Assembly (NCBI RefSeq): GCF_030272615.1
Contig: NC_081413.1
Coordinates: forward strand, 550,744,136 to 550,808,135
DNA from: Cryptomeria japonica
Lineage: Eukaryota > Streptophyta > Pinopsida > Cupressales > Cupressaceae
Length of the DNA stretch: 64,000 bases
Direction of reading: 5' to 3'
Shown here: piece by piece, positions 22,701-37,700 of the stretch
Position numbering within the stretch: position 1 is the first letter of the stretch
How the letters are laid out: each line of letters opens with the position of its first letter
Notes under the pieces: generated by a model
What the model saw: only the letters and a program-made list of their open reading frames with translations
What the model was told of the DNA's origin: nothing
The model's database searches: none
Program-made: the position numbers and the translations under genes

Positions 22701-25700
22701 AAAGGATAATTTTCCCAAAAAAATGGTTTTAAACCTAGAGAACACTAGGTTAGTTCCCTTCCCATACTGAAATCGCTTATTTGAATAGGGAATTAAGAAA
22801 ACAGATCTGAACTAGAAAGATCAGAGATGCATTTGATAGGCTAAAATGGTAGGTTTTGATTTTATTTCAGAAAACCCCCTTATTTTAAAGAGCTCAGTTT
22901 CAAAGAGCAGACAACACACAAGAAATTGGCAAGCAGTATAGACTTGCAAGTGATGTCAACCAACTTGGAGGTTAACTCGGCCAACATGACCTTCAGGTGA
23001 TGTTGGTAAGTTTGCAGTTAATCTCAAGAGACCTACAAGGTGATGTCAGTAAAAAGATAGATAATATAAAATTGAAAAAGTAACATCAGAAACAAGCCTA
23101 CCAGAAATAAACCGGGTGACATCAATAGCTGCTGAATCACGTAAGCAAGTGATGCTAGCAAGTTTGTTTTGGGTCTGTCAATTTTTCAAGATAAGCAAAT
23201 TTTACTGTTTTGATTTTGAAGTTGATTTTCAATTACTTATTCCAGAAAAGAAGAGGCAAGAAGAAAACTAATATCTTTAAGCAACCTCTAGTGAATTACC
23301 ATTTGTGACAATAAAGCAACCACATTAAGAATTATTGTGCCACACAACCTTGGTAATGGATTGTCAATTGAGGTGCCAACAAGTTTTCATGTGTGCAAGG
23401 GGGTTAGATGTAGGCAACCATTTTGCATTAGTTTTATATTTTGTGTGCTCTGTTTATATTGTAATTGTTTGGCTAGAGATAAGATAAATAAAGATGCTAG
23501 CTCACTCACTTGAATCCGATGAGCTCAAGTGGTAAAGTACTAGGGCTTCCATAGCAGAGCAACAAGTTCAAATCTTCAGACATGATAAACTGTTAAAATT
23601 GGATAAATAACCATATCCAACACACTTGATATGGGAGGCCCAACTAGACGAACCAAGGTGCAAGTCCCAGGTAAAATTGACAAAAGAGCAAACCTTTAGT
23701 TGTGGCATCTAAATTTGTAGTAGCCCAGAAATGAAAATGTACTGGAAAAAAGTATATGTTAGCCCACTTATTTTGTCAAATGTCCAAACAAAGCTTAGTT
23801 TTCATTTGATTAGTTGAAGACTAGTCAATTCATGGTTGTCAACAGTTATCAAACCAGTAATTTTTGGTCACCACATGTCTTTATGTATGCATCTTTTTTA
23901 GAAAGTTCCCATTATGTTTCTTCCGAGTTTGGTGATACTGATGTACACAAGAATTGAGTATATAATAAAGTGGGATTTACCATTCACATTATGTATATAT
24001 TTCACTCTGTATATTCACATTTCCTATACTAGAGGAGCATCCAAAATTCATCTGTTTCACCTCCATCATTCAGATTCTCCATGGTATGATGGAGGAGCAG
24101 GAGGCACTGAAAGATGATTGGTGGAGGTGCTTGAAGCTGAGATTAACAGTTAGTATTTTTTTGTTTGTAGTAAAAAAACAGTCAGTATCCACTTCCTGTG
24201 GAACCACTGACCTCATATCTATGTTTCTGGAATCTGTACATATGACTTAAGTGCATTGTACAATGACAAGTGTCAAGAAGAGGATATGTATGTACGTACA
24301 TACATACATATGTATGTATGTATGTATGTACGCATGCATGCATGTATGTATGTATGCATGCATGTATGTATGAATGTATGCATGAATGTTTGTATGAATG
24401 CATGCATGTATGATGCACGCATGCATGTATGTATGTATGTACGTACATATAAATTTATAAATATATTTATTTTTAAATTAATTAATAGATTATATGAATA
24501 TAAATTTATAAATTATTGTTATTTTTTTATGTTTTCTTCAAAATATCAGCATTAATATATTTCCAAGGTGTTGTTTATATTTGATATAAAACAATCAAAA
24601 CATTTCCACAATCAACATGCACAAGGTAAAATACTTTTTATCCGATCATCCTCATTTTTTTTATGTTGATTTTTTTTATGTATGTATGCATGTATGTATA
24701 TGGACATGTATATACATACATACATATATACATACATATATATTTATAAATATATTTATTTATGAAATTAATTAATAGATTATAAATAGATCACATAAAT
24801 ATAAATTTATAAATTATTGTTATTTTTTATGTTTTCTTTATAAATATCAGCATTAATATATTTCCAAGGTGTTGATAAATATATCATTTACATTTTGATA
24901 TAAAACAATCAAAACATTTCCACAAACAACATGCACAAGGGAAAATACTTTTTATCCAATCATCCTCTTTCTTTTTAATTTGATTTCTTTTTTAATAACA
25001 TACACTCAAAAAAATTCACAGGTCCATCTAACATAGAAGGAATGGGAAGAAACAGATGGGGAGAGGATGAAGAGTGAGCACTCAATTGTCAAATCGAGGT
25101 TATTTTCATACTTAACCCAAGAACAAAGATCAGGCGATACAAAATCTCAAACAGCAGAAGCAAGTGGTGTTTTCCCTTTCACTACTTGGCACTCTAGGCC
25201 AGCAGGTGCTGAAGACAGGCCCCTTTTCTCATAGTTCAGAAACTCAGAAACATTTATGAAAAGAAAATTTACAGAGGTTAACTGCAAATTTAAAAATAAA
25301 AAAATTCACTTCATGATTTCATTTTTGAAAACATATTTTGGTGTTTCTCTGTTCAGGTTCACACAGGTTACACTCAGGCATGTAAGTATTTTCAGTTCAT
25401 GATTTCATTTTTGAAAATATATTTTGATGTTTCTCTGTTCAGGTTCACACGGGTTCTTCCCAGGTCATGCCTGGGCGTAACCAGGCTGAACCTGAGGGCC
25501 CAGGATCTGTAGCCAGACCCATTTGAGACAGGTACAACCCCATGTACATATGTATCCACTACCCAGTAAATTAGGTTCCATGTAACGTGTTTGTAATCAT
25601 TAAACGTTTGTTCTGACCATTTGGATATGGTCAGAATCTTTCTTTATAGGACCATCTGAAAAATTGTATTATTGTGCATTTTTCTTCGATCTTTTCAACA

Positions 25701-28700
25701 CATGCTACCAAAGGGAAGCATAATATGTCAATCGCTGATCATCTGATGCAGGTAAATTGCAGTTGTATTATCACAAATTGCTTATTCTTCAACCTCCATA
25801 ATGTCAGCTTCCATATTTCAGTGCCAATGAAAGGCTAGCAGGTTCAAAACTCAGCTTTTGCATGGTGATGGAACTAACACTGAAATGTGAAAGAGAACTA
25901 CACTGGTAACTAAGATGATGCAAGTAGACAGCCACACCTAACATAGACTCTGATAATTTTTCTAAAAGTTGTCATTATGATTAAACATAAAATCGTATCA
26001 ACTTACATCTGAAATATATTTCTAAATACAGTTGGCTAAAATACAAATAACATGACCTTCAAATTTTCAATATGCATCAAATAGTATACCCTGAGAATAT
26101 AAGGAACTATAATCAATTATGAACCGCTTCCCAATCACCCACAAAAGCAAAGCACATAGTCAGTTTAAATACATTAAAGTACTGCAAGTGCTGACCTTTT
26201 GTCAGCAGCCACAATTCGCATTAGCTCATCCATGTCATTGGAGACAAGTATTTGGACACCTTCAGAGTGAAGAATCTCCTCTTTCAATAACCTAATGTTG
26301 TCTTCTGAAAGAGACTGCATAAGATTTGCTCCCTTAACAACAGTATTAGCAACCTCAAATGACAAGATTGCTATTTTGTTTCCCTTGGGAGCACCACCTG
26401 ATGCAAAGCCACTAGAAAGATTTAAGTTGGTCATGCTGCTTCCAAGGGTATCTAAAGCCTCCACTGCCTTTCCAAGACCAAGTGTCCCAGCCCTCCCTAA
26501 GAGAGATCCAACTTCTGAAACCTGTCAAAATATCCAAATATATATGTTTCATATTTTGTAATGTACAGCCATTGATATTACAAAAGTAACATAAAAATCA
26601 TTTTGATATATTTTCTTGCATCCAAAACCAAGAATAAGATACAGCTTCTGAGATTTCTTAGGAGAAATTTATACCATTAAGAAGAGTTGTGGACATACTA
26701 CAAAATGTTTAGACTTATAACTAACCAGGCTAAAACTTCTAATTTCTTAAGTACTAATACAACAAACATTATCAGGAAGTTGCTACGTGCTTTTTAATTT
26801 GAATGCTGAGAGTGTAAAGAAGCCCCTATTCAGCATTCCATGCAGATTCATCATATTTGTTATATCTGATAACCTATTAGACCATTTATAAACATGATCA
26901 CTAATATACATAAATAATTATGACAATCTTCTAAGTAAAGAAATGAAAAAATCATATTAATGTCAACAGATGACCAAAAGTAGGTCGTTGGGGCTTGAAG
27001 AAAGGTCTAGGAAGAGAATCCTACAGAGAGCCCCAAAAGGGAAGAACTAAAAAGATGTCAAAACTTGGAAGCCTAATTATGCAAGCTAACATAAGATGAT
27101 ATTTGCACTTGACAATAGCCCCATATTTGAAATTGCAGAGGTCATGTTACAACCCATTTTATAACATGTGATTGTCTTATTAGAATCACTATTTCATTGC
27201 TTAAAAATTGTCACCTGTGGTCAGTGATCAGACAGAAATAGTCATGTTGCTAAAATCTATCAGGCAGCAATGAGTGAGCAACAGAGAACTATTGTAACAA
27301 ATGGGCATGAATTACTTAGATAATATTCTAAATAAGGATATTGAGTTCCAAAATTCAAATAGGACTTTTTTTAGAGCTACAAACATACACTTAAATGTAA
27401 CTTTTGCAATCAAAAGAAATTGCCACTAGAAATATCGGGCAGTGAAGTACCACAATGCTTCCGTTTAGTTGAGTTGATTCATAGTGTGCTTCCTAAAAAG
27501 ATGTTCACCAAAAATATGCATGGAGGATTAGCAAGGAATCAAAGCTAAAAGTCAGCAGATATCATAAAACTTCAAGCTTTGGTCTTATTATACATTTGAA
27601 GTTTGGAAGAGTCAGAAAACTGGAGAGATAAGTGCCTGTAAAGAACATTACAGTTTATGGTCCATGCAATCTAAGATTACCCTTGATTGGAAGATAACAA
27701 ACCTACGAAACCCAGGGACGCGTCCCCTACCTGAAAACCCCCGTCCCAGTCCCGGGGACGTTTCGGGGACTTGGGGACGGCCAGGGGACGCCCCCCCCCC
27801 CCCCGTCCCCAAATTGTCAGAATTTTGAGGGGACGTCCCCGAAACGGGGGGATGGCTTCCCTAGCTGTGGGGGACGTCTGTACGTCCCGGGGACGGCTGG
27901 GGACGTCCCAGCCGTCCCGGGGACGGCTGGGGACGTCCCAGCCGTCCCGGGGACGGCTAGACGTCCCCCACATCTAGGGCTAGGGAAAAATATTATTAAA
28001 AAAAAAAGTATTTTCAGTTTTTTTTTTTAAATTTTCTAACATGGGCCCTCTATATTGAAAAAATTTTAAAAACGACTATCAATTTTTTTATTATTGAATT
28101 TGAATAGTTATGAAATCAAAATACAACTATCTATATTTTATTATTTTTCTAACATGGGCCCTCTATCAAAAATTAAAAGGCAACATTAAATTTATTAATT
28201 CATATCAAATATTTATAATTTTAAATTAATTCATATTATAAATTTTAAAATTTATAAATAGAAAATAAATTAAATAATAAATATTATACTTTGCTTTTTA
28301 GTATTTACTTAGTACTATTTTGATTTCCATATCGCAATTGACAATGAAACAATATGGCAGCAGTGTGGCCTTTGGGCATTTTGTATGTTATTTCTTTAAT
28401 ATCTATTATGATATGCATATTGACAATGTGAATGAATTGAAATTCTGAATTATGAGTGCATATTGAGTATTGAGTCTATTGATAATGTTGTCTGTTCGAT
28501 GTTTGCATTCTAAAATGTTTTCATAGTATCATACACATGCTATATCCATGTTTTCATATGAATATAATGTATAGATGCATGCTTTATCCATGTTTTCATA
28601 TGAACATTTAGAATTTTCCTATATATTTTAAATTTTCCCTATATTTTATATAGCCGTCCCCCCCCGTCCCCAAATTTGGCAACAAAATTTGCCGTCCCGG

Positions 28701-31700
28701 AAACTTGGGGTAACATAGTAACAAACTGATTAAATAAACTGACAAATAATGTTTATTATATCCCTATAAATTCACTTGAAGTTGATATATATAATGTCGG
28801 GTTATGGAGTAGCAAACTTCTAGTGCACGTAATGTTTGACCAGTCATACAGTAGTTTCAAAATTTTCTATTTACCATGTAGTTGGCTTGATCAGGGCTAT
28901 AAGGGTGCCCCAATCTAATGTCATTGATAAATAGGAGCTAGAAACTGAAGAGTAGGGCAACAGCAGCGGAATTCTCTTGTTATAAATTTACATCTCTGCT
29001 TCTTGGAGATTACCCTTAGTGTAGCTATGCTTTCCTACTATTGTTATTTAGTATTATTGGCCTCTGAAACATTGTCTACATATTGGATTTGCATCTCTTT
29101 ACATCGGATAGAATTATTCATAATTGATATTCATTTGAATCTTTGATTGCATTTAGTGTGGATTATTGTTGCTATAGTGCTAGTGTTTCATTCTGCAATA
29201 TGCTAATGTCATAAAACATATTAAGATCTTCTCTGAAGACGAGTGAGATAGCCAACTCAAAATGTCTGACAAAAGTTTTGAGATCTTCTACTTACACAAA
29301 AAAGCTCCAGCAATATGTCATCTTGCAAAAGTATTCAATCTAAAAGCGGTATTGATGTGGAAGTTTGGGAATAGTTTTAATGACACATCAATTACGCATT
29401 CTACAAATTTTTGGAGAAAAACTTTGCAATTTTTTTCCAAAATACTAGAGTAGACATCATTATTTTGAGTATAGTTGTTATTCAGGAAAGAATATTCGAT
29501 GCTAAATCTGCCTCACTTAAAACCCATGGAATAAATAGTATCTCTAAAACTATGAGGTATTTGACTTTGAACAGGTAGATTAATTGTAAAATTAAAAAAA
29601 TAGAAGTTAAATTGAAGGACATAACAATATTGCATTCATCTTGCAGAGACAATTGCAGCCATATAGGTCTAAGGTAATCAAGAGTCCCTTGCCTCCCTCG
29701 ATTAAATCAATCTTAACCAACCCTTGTGTGAATCATTTCTCTCCAAGATTCAATTCTCTGATCTACTCATAACAGTCTGGGTCTCTAACTAACCCTACGA
29801 TGAGCTACTCTTAACCTTTATTGTTGCTGCTAACCATAAGAAGACTTTCCCACATTCATTTAAAATCAAATGACTATAAGCCAACTCATAGTAATGATAT
29901 TTCGTCCCACACAAGCAGGAGCATCACAACACTGGTAATTGTGGGCCAGAATAGCAGCATCATCAGTTGCTATTGCTTCCAAAGGGTGAGCAGGTAACTA
30001 TTAATTACATTTTCATTCATGAAAGTGCAAGCATCAAAACAAGTCAAGTGGAGGCTCTCGCAATGGTAACCTCCGAATTGTCCTTCAAGGAGGACATCCA
30101 ACTACTAGTGGAATGTGAAATGTCAGCATTTGAACCAACCTAGCAGGACTAGGCAATAGCATAGTACTCGACAAACGTCCCAGGATCAATCAACAATAGC
30201 AGAATTAACATGAGATTCAACTTACATCAAGGGAGGAAGCATGCCATTGATCAGTAAAAGTAGTGCTGTCATGGGACCCAACATCATTGCAGATATGGAG
30301 CATGCCGTTGGTCACAATGCCATTGGATCCAACCTTGCACTTGGTTATGGGCCTTACCTAGCCATGAGATCCACAATAACTTGTAATGTCCCCAACTCAA
30401 GCCATAAGGCTTAACTATGCATTGGCTGTCCTTTCCTTGAATTACACAAGAGGAAGAGGACTTAGAGTCTTTGACTTGTTCTCTATTCTATTATTAAGTT
30501 GTGGGCACGTCTTTTTATGCAACTTAAGTGACTCTTGGCCTAAAGACTTATTATTTTCCCCTTTTGAGTTTAATGACTTAAGAAACATGTACTCTAAATG
30601 ATTTTTATTAAACATGTGCAAAGAGGGTCAAGGAGGCATTGGAAAATAAGGAGTTTATTGACTCATTTTTTAGGGTTTTATTTGGAGCATTGGATTGGGC
30701 TTTTCTTTTGGGAGTCCTTATATAACATATTAGTGTTCTCCTGAAGCTCATTATGTGATGATACTTTTCTCTATTTCTGCTGGAAAATCTTGGCTTGAGG
30801 CTTGAAACCCTTGAGTAACCCTGGTTTTGGAGAGACATACAGGCTCCCCCTAGTCAGTTTGGTAAGTTTCAGAGGAAGGGCTTTGGTATTTGATTCCCTG
30901 GAACATCATTTTCAGAGCTTACTACTCATATCAGGTTTTGGAGACCATTTTGGAGGTGTGATTCAGTGATACCAAAATCAGATTGGACATCCTACAGCAA
31001 AATTCCTACGTTTTCCTGAGCATCCTTAAGGCTAGCATCAGCAAGGACAAGGGTGACGTCTAGTTTGAACATGGCGAATCTAGGAGAGGCCAATACATGA
31101 ACACCATAGGACAATGATGCATTCACCAAGTTTCCACTTCATCATGCTTGAAGAACAAATGGAGATAGTTATCTTGAGGTATTTGAAGCTTGATGAAGAG
31201 GAGCATTCCAATCATTCCTACAACTACAATTCAAAGCATGAAAAAGAAGATAATAGCATGGATTTAGTGTTCATTATATCCTTTCAACATTTTTGTCATC
31301 ATGAAAAGTATTCTATGCATGGATAAAAAGTGAAAGATATGACCCGTACTAAAGGACACCTAGATCCTTTTACTCAAATGCAAAATTGGCTTTGCACAAA
31401 GGAGTCGGATCTTGTTATTCACAACACTCCCATAATTCATCATGATGAAGGAGGCAACAATTTTCTATAATTCTAGATTTCAACAACGGCAATCAAGAGT
31501 TTGCATTCATTGCCCGGGATCTTTTGTGGTAATGAAATGAAAGGGCAGAAGATCATGACAATGTATGATCCCATTCAACATGATCAAGCTAATCTTTCTT
31601 CTTCTTTTTCAAGGCCAAAACCTAATACCATACATATGAATGAGACAAATTTTTACAGAAATTGGGTTAAACAAAGAGCATTGTTTTATAGCATACATCT

Positions 31701-34700
31701 AGTACAACCACATATGAGAGGATGGCACATGGGAATGGATTTTTTGTAGGCAAGGAATAACTTATAAAAGCTACATAGCTACAATGGGAAATGGCCATAA
31801 TACTGTATTTTCCATCTTCTTATTATCGTATTCATTGGATGGAACATTTGTAACATTCCCACACAAAACTCACGCTACTGCATGTAAGTTCATACAAAAG
31901 AGGGAAGATAGTCTACTAAATTATAATAAGAAGAACAAATTCCACCTATCTACGAATTGCGGATTGAAAATATTTCTGTCATCTTTGGGAAAGAAGAAGA
32001 GGAATTTACGCCATTCCAAGGAAGATAATACCCTCTAAAGTGTATAACTACAATGCTCCTACATTTTGCATTTTGGATGAAAGGAAAGGACGTCAAGAAT
32101 TAATAGAAAACATCATATCGGTTCTTACACAAAGGACTCAATCAATAGATGATCGTAAATTCACCTACAAGGTTGTTTGGGCTAATAAAAGTCAAATGAA
32201 AGCTATACTGCACACCAATCTAATCATAATTAGCAAATGTAATGAGGCTAAAATGGAATGCCTAAAGACACCAAAAGAATTCAGGGAAAATAAATTTAAA
32301 TTTTTCATTTATACAAATGTTGACCGCCCAATAGACAAATATTTGTTTGAGTTTGCCCATATTTTAGTTGGTAAAAAGGATGGTTCTACTCTTAAAACTC
32401 ATGGTGATCATTTTGAAGAGCAATATTTAGAATTTGAGAATACAACAAATGAGATCACTAGAACAAGCAACGAATTTTATGATAGCCACCCCATGGATCC
32501 TAAGTTACCCGATGAAAGGAGAAGAATTTTGAGATATTTCTAGAAACTCTCTGATTGGACTAGTTACAGAAGGCAAGAACATTGAAAGTGGACCAAAAAG
32601 ATATTATATTATTTCAAAAAAGAACATCATATTTAAGATCCTAGATGTGTGTCATTCTCCTAATCCTCATCTTAATATATGGAGAGCTCATTCTCTACTT
32701 TGCCTTAAAAAAATACCCATAAAACTCTACAACAGTTGTGTCAACCAAAGCGGTTCTTTACAGACGCAGTTGATGCCACAGGGGAAACTTTTTGGATTGA
32801 TGTTTCCTTACTTGGTTTCATACCATGCTATTGCAAGATGTTCTTTGTTTCTTCTCTCTGAGAATGAGAGAAAACTTATCTTAATTACAGACTTTGTAAA
32901 TTTCCAACTCTTGGTTATGTTGTTGAGAGTTATTGGGATAAATCCTATTTAGAATTACAGGCAAAAACATATCCTGGTTCAAATTTTGCAACTTGTTATT
33001 ATCATAGTAGTGCAACGGAAGTTGAATTGTGAAATAGATCTCATAAGAAAAAACAATTCCCAAGAAAGTTATAAGTTACAAAGACCAAGCCATTAGCAGT
33101 GTTGCGTACGACTCAAGAAGTTTTACAAAGCAAAGGAAAGTCAAGCAAAATTATTTAAAGACGAAAACAAAGTTGTTCAGCAAGACTTAACAAAAAATAG
33201 CCAATTAAAGTACACTGCAATATTCATTGTAATTCCAAGATTGATTTGTGATCCTGGTAACTTCAGAAAGATTCAATCAAGAATAATTGGAATTATTTAA
33301 TGTTCCCTTTTTAAAATAGGATTTAATAATAAACAATAATTAATTAAAATTAAAATGTAGAAGAATAAAAAATAAATAAATTATAAATATAAAAGAATAA
33401 AATTAAACATAACTATAACTAAAATTTAGTTAAGTTTAATGAATGGTCAAAAGGCATGAGATGAAAAGTTGTGACCCCCTCAAACATGAGATATAAAAGG
33501 GAGAGGAGAACTTCATTTGGAAGGGGGAGAAGGATGGAGGAAGAAAGAAAGAATGGAAGATGTGCAAGAGGAATGAGAAGAAAATAAGAAATTGGTTCCT
33601 TCAATAAGCAAAAATGATGAAGGGTTGTGACTCTTTCAAAGAGTAGCAATTATGAAAGGTTGTGACCCTTGCAAAGGGGCAGACATGGTGAAGGGGTGTG
33701 ACTCTCCCTCATATTGGAAGATAGAAAGGGGAGGAGGTTTCATTTGAGGAGATCATCCAAGGGGGATCAATTTGGGGAATATTATATTATTCTCAAAGGC
33801 AACCATGAAAAGTGGTGACTCAATTCTTATGAAAGGAGGTGACCCTTTCACCAATAATGTATAAAGAAGAATCCATTTTGAATTGGAAGACAGGGATAAG
33901 AATTCAATACTGCAGCCCCAGAAGATAAAAGGCAGTGGATATATTAAGAAGAAGAACAGAGAATATGTTAAGTAGAAAAGAAGCAATTATGGAAGAGGAG
34001 CAGCAGAAATACATATAGAAACAATATTACATGCAGCGATCTCAATCATATTGTGCAGTGATTAATAGAGAAAGAGAGGATTAGGAAGGTAATAACTAAG
34101 GGCTGTGAACCTTAATGGAAAGGTGCTTCTCTTAAGAAGAATGCACCATTATGAAAAGATATCTCTTTTCAGTTAGAGAAAAGGATATTCATGGAGATAG
34201 GGAAGGATGGTGTGAAGGGGAGAAAACATAAGAAAAACATAAAATCTGATAAGTATTACAGATTGAACCAATTGAAGACAATCAGCAGTCCTTGGACACG
34301 TACAAAGGTATATTACATCAGCATCGAAGGGATAGAGATTGGATGATTACTAAAATATTGACACTCAGTTGTGCGGTCATATGTTCTGTTTGTGGGTTTC
34401 CATCAAAGTGAAAGGTATCTCTAACCCTATCTTGTTTCAGTTAAAATTTGTGATCTAGGGCAGAACTTGGAAATTTATAAATTGGGTGTTCAGGAAAAAA
34501 CTAGTTAATCTATTAACAAAAAAGAGGTTACAATTATAGGGTTTACAAATTATTGTCAACATTTAAGTTTCTAACTACCTCTAACTACTGACTACTGTAG
34601 ACCAACTAATTACAATATAATTGACCATAAAACAATATAAAGAAATATTATTCTAACACCCTCTCTTAATGGTCAATCCATCAAAAACACCAAGTTGCCC

Positions 34701-37700
34701 CCTGAATTTTACAAACTTATCCGGGCTCAGAGACTTGGTGAGAATATCTGCAGTCTAATCCACTGTCGAAACATACTACAGCTGAACTGATCCGTCTTCT
34801 ACCAACTTGCGGATGTAGTGACAATGAAGCTCAAAATGCTTGGTACATTCATGGAATACTAGATTTTTGGCCTGTTTGAGCACCCCTCGATTATCAGCAT
34901 ACAAGGGAGAAGAGAACATCCTCCGGAGCCAAATTGCCTCACATGCGGCCTTAACGGTTCCCCAATATTCAGCTTCAATCGAGGAAAGAGCCATAGCTTG
35001 TTGTTTCTTGCTGCTCCAAGTGACGGCACATGTAGCCAAACTGAATACGTAGCCAGAAGTGGATTTTTTGTCATCCACAAATCCTGCCAATCTGAGTCAG
35101 TATAACCAATCAGCTTTGCATCGTTGCACCTGCTATACAGAATGCCATAGTCTGAAGTGCCTTTTACATATCGCAGCACTCGCTTCGCTGCAATCCAATG
35201 ATCAGTGTTTGGGGCCGTCATGAAGTGAGAGATGTAGCTGACAGCAAAACTGATGTCAGGTCTAGTGGCAGTGAGGTAGATGAGGCTGCCTACTAGTTGT
35301 CTGAATTTGGTTTCATCTACTACAGGTGAATCAGACTTGGCTGATAACTTCAGCGCTTTCTCCATAGGTGTGGAAGCAGGTTTACAATCCTGCATTTGAA
35401 AATTGTCAAGCAAACTGCGGGCATACATGGACTGTGAAATAAAGATACTATCATCAGTCTGCCACACTTCAACACTTAAGCAATAAGCAATAATGGAGAA
35501 GCCCCAAATCTGTCATGTCAAAAGCTTGGCACAAGTCTTGTTTGATAGCTGTAATTAAATGTGCTGAATTGCCAGTAATGATCAAGTCATCCACGTAGAC
35601 ATCAGGAAAAAGAATATCATCACCGGAGAGTTTGACATACAGATTAGTGTCAGAGGGACTGCGCCGAAAACCATGTTCAACCAAATACTGATCAATCTTG
35701 AAGTACCACGCCCGAGGGGCTTGCCTCAGGCCATAGAGGGCTTTTACCAATCTGCAAACTTGATGTTCCTTATTAGCAACCTTGAACTCAGGAGGTTGAG
35801 TCATATAAACTTCTTCTTGCAACTCACCGTTGAGGAATGCACTCTTAACATCCATCTGGTGAAGTTTCCATCCAAACTGAGTTGCAATGGCGTGAAGAAG
35901 ACGAATTGTGCTCATCTTGGCAGTAGGAGCAAAAGTCTCCTTGTAGTCAATGCCCTCCAGCTGTGTAAATCCCCGAGCAACCAATCTAGCCTTCTACTTA
36001 TCCAAAGTACCATCTACATGATACTTGACTTTATAAACCCATATACAACTGATAGGTTTCTTCCCAGGAGGCAAATCAGAAAGAACCCAAGTGTTATTCT
36101 TAAAAAGACTATGGTATTCTGTCTCCATGGCCTTTTCCCACTCAAGAATGCCTTTAGCCTCGGAATATGTCTAGGGCTCATGGATGTTGTGGATGTTGGC
36201 CAGAAGTGCAAAGTTGACTGTATTCTGTTGCTTTCTCTTTCGGCGAACTGATCTATCCTCAAGAAGCTCATCATCACGAAGATCTCCTATTGTCTTGGCC
36301 CACCATTTACGCCTGAGGGTAGAAGTACCAACATCTAGCATTGGAGGAACAACATCCCCTGGAGTTTCTGGAACAAAGTCATTTGGATGTGAATCCTGTG
36401 AAAAATCAGGTGATGCTGGATCGGTAAATTCCTCATCTTCAGAGTCAGAATGCTCTGAAGCCCTCCCATCATGGGAACCAAGAGGAAGATGAACACCAAC
36501 ATCAGAAGTCTACACAGACTAAGTCGCAAGACTAGGAGTAGTAGAAGGCATAAATGGACCAGTAGTCTCATCAACCACAACATCACGACTGAAAATGAGA
36601 TGATTTGTCTCCACATCAATCAACCTGTAGGCCTTGTGGTTGTCACTCTAACCAGTAAACATAAGTGTTTGGTTCTTTGAATCCAGCTTAGCAGGCTTGG
36701 CGTCTAGAATCCATACATGAGCAGTAGAACCGAAGACTTTCAAATGGCCCACTTTAGGCTTGCATCCTGACCAGGCTTCTTAAGGAGTCATCTTCTTAAT
36801 GACGTGTAGGTGACAGATTCAAGAGGTAGACTGCAGTGTAAACTGCTTCAGCCCAGTATTTCTTAGGAACATTTCTATGCTCTATCATAGAATGAGCCAT
36901 TTCAGTAATGATGCGATTCCTACGTTTAATGACACCATTCTGTTGAGGGGTGTATGGTGTGGTGAGTTGGCGCTTAATGCCATGTGTAGCACAAAATGTA
37001 GAGAAGTCAGTGGAAGAAAACTCCCCCCCATTATCTGACCTTAGAGTGACAATCTGAGAACTAGATTCTTTCTCAACTAAGGCCTTATACTACTGAAATG
37101 TACTGAACACATCTGATTTATTTTTCAGAAAATACACCCACATTTTCCGACTAAAATCATCAACAAATAATAAAAAGTACCTGGACCCAGTAATAGATGT
37201 AGTGTTCATTGGCCCACATACATCAGTGTGAACCAATTGAAGGACCTTGGAGGCTTGCCAAGAATCGCCATCCGAGAATGGTGTCCAATGCTGCTTCCCA
37301 GCTTGATAGGCTCCGCAAACTCCATGATTTTGAGGTTGGATCTCAGGTAGACCAGCAACCAAACCAACCCGAGATAACTAAAAGAGATAGTGAACATTTA
37401 AGTGCTCATAATGCTGATGCCAAAGTGTTATGATGGATGTACTCCTAGCAGCCAAAGCATGCTCCTGAGAATCGTTGGAATCAGCAAGTCTATACAAACC
37501 ATGATCCGCAAGTCCCATAGCAATTGTAGTACAAGTCTCCCTATCCACAATGTTGCAGGTGGACGAACTGAAGACAACATCTAATTGAGGAAAATGCCTC
37601 ATGATCTAGCTGACGGAGAGGAAATTATGTTCCATGCCTGGAACATAGTAGACATCAAGAAAAATTAAATTTCTACCTCCTGAGTGAATCTGAACAGTGC

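Noticed and set aside
24182-24555. His/Tyr/Cys-rich and Met/Tyr/Val-rich ORFs
   Set aside because: Both are translations of the tetranucleotide array on either strand.
27677-27977. Pro-Arg-Gly repeat proteins on both strands
   Set aside because: They are by-products of the GGGGACG repeats inside the hAT-like element.
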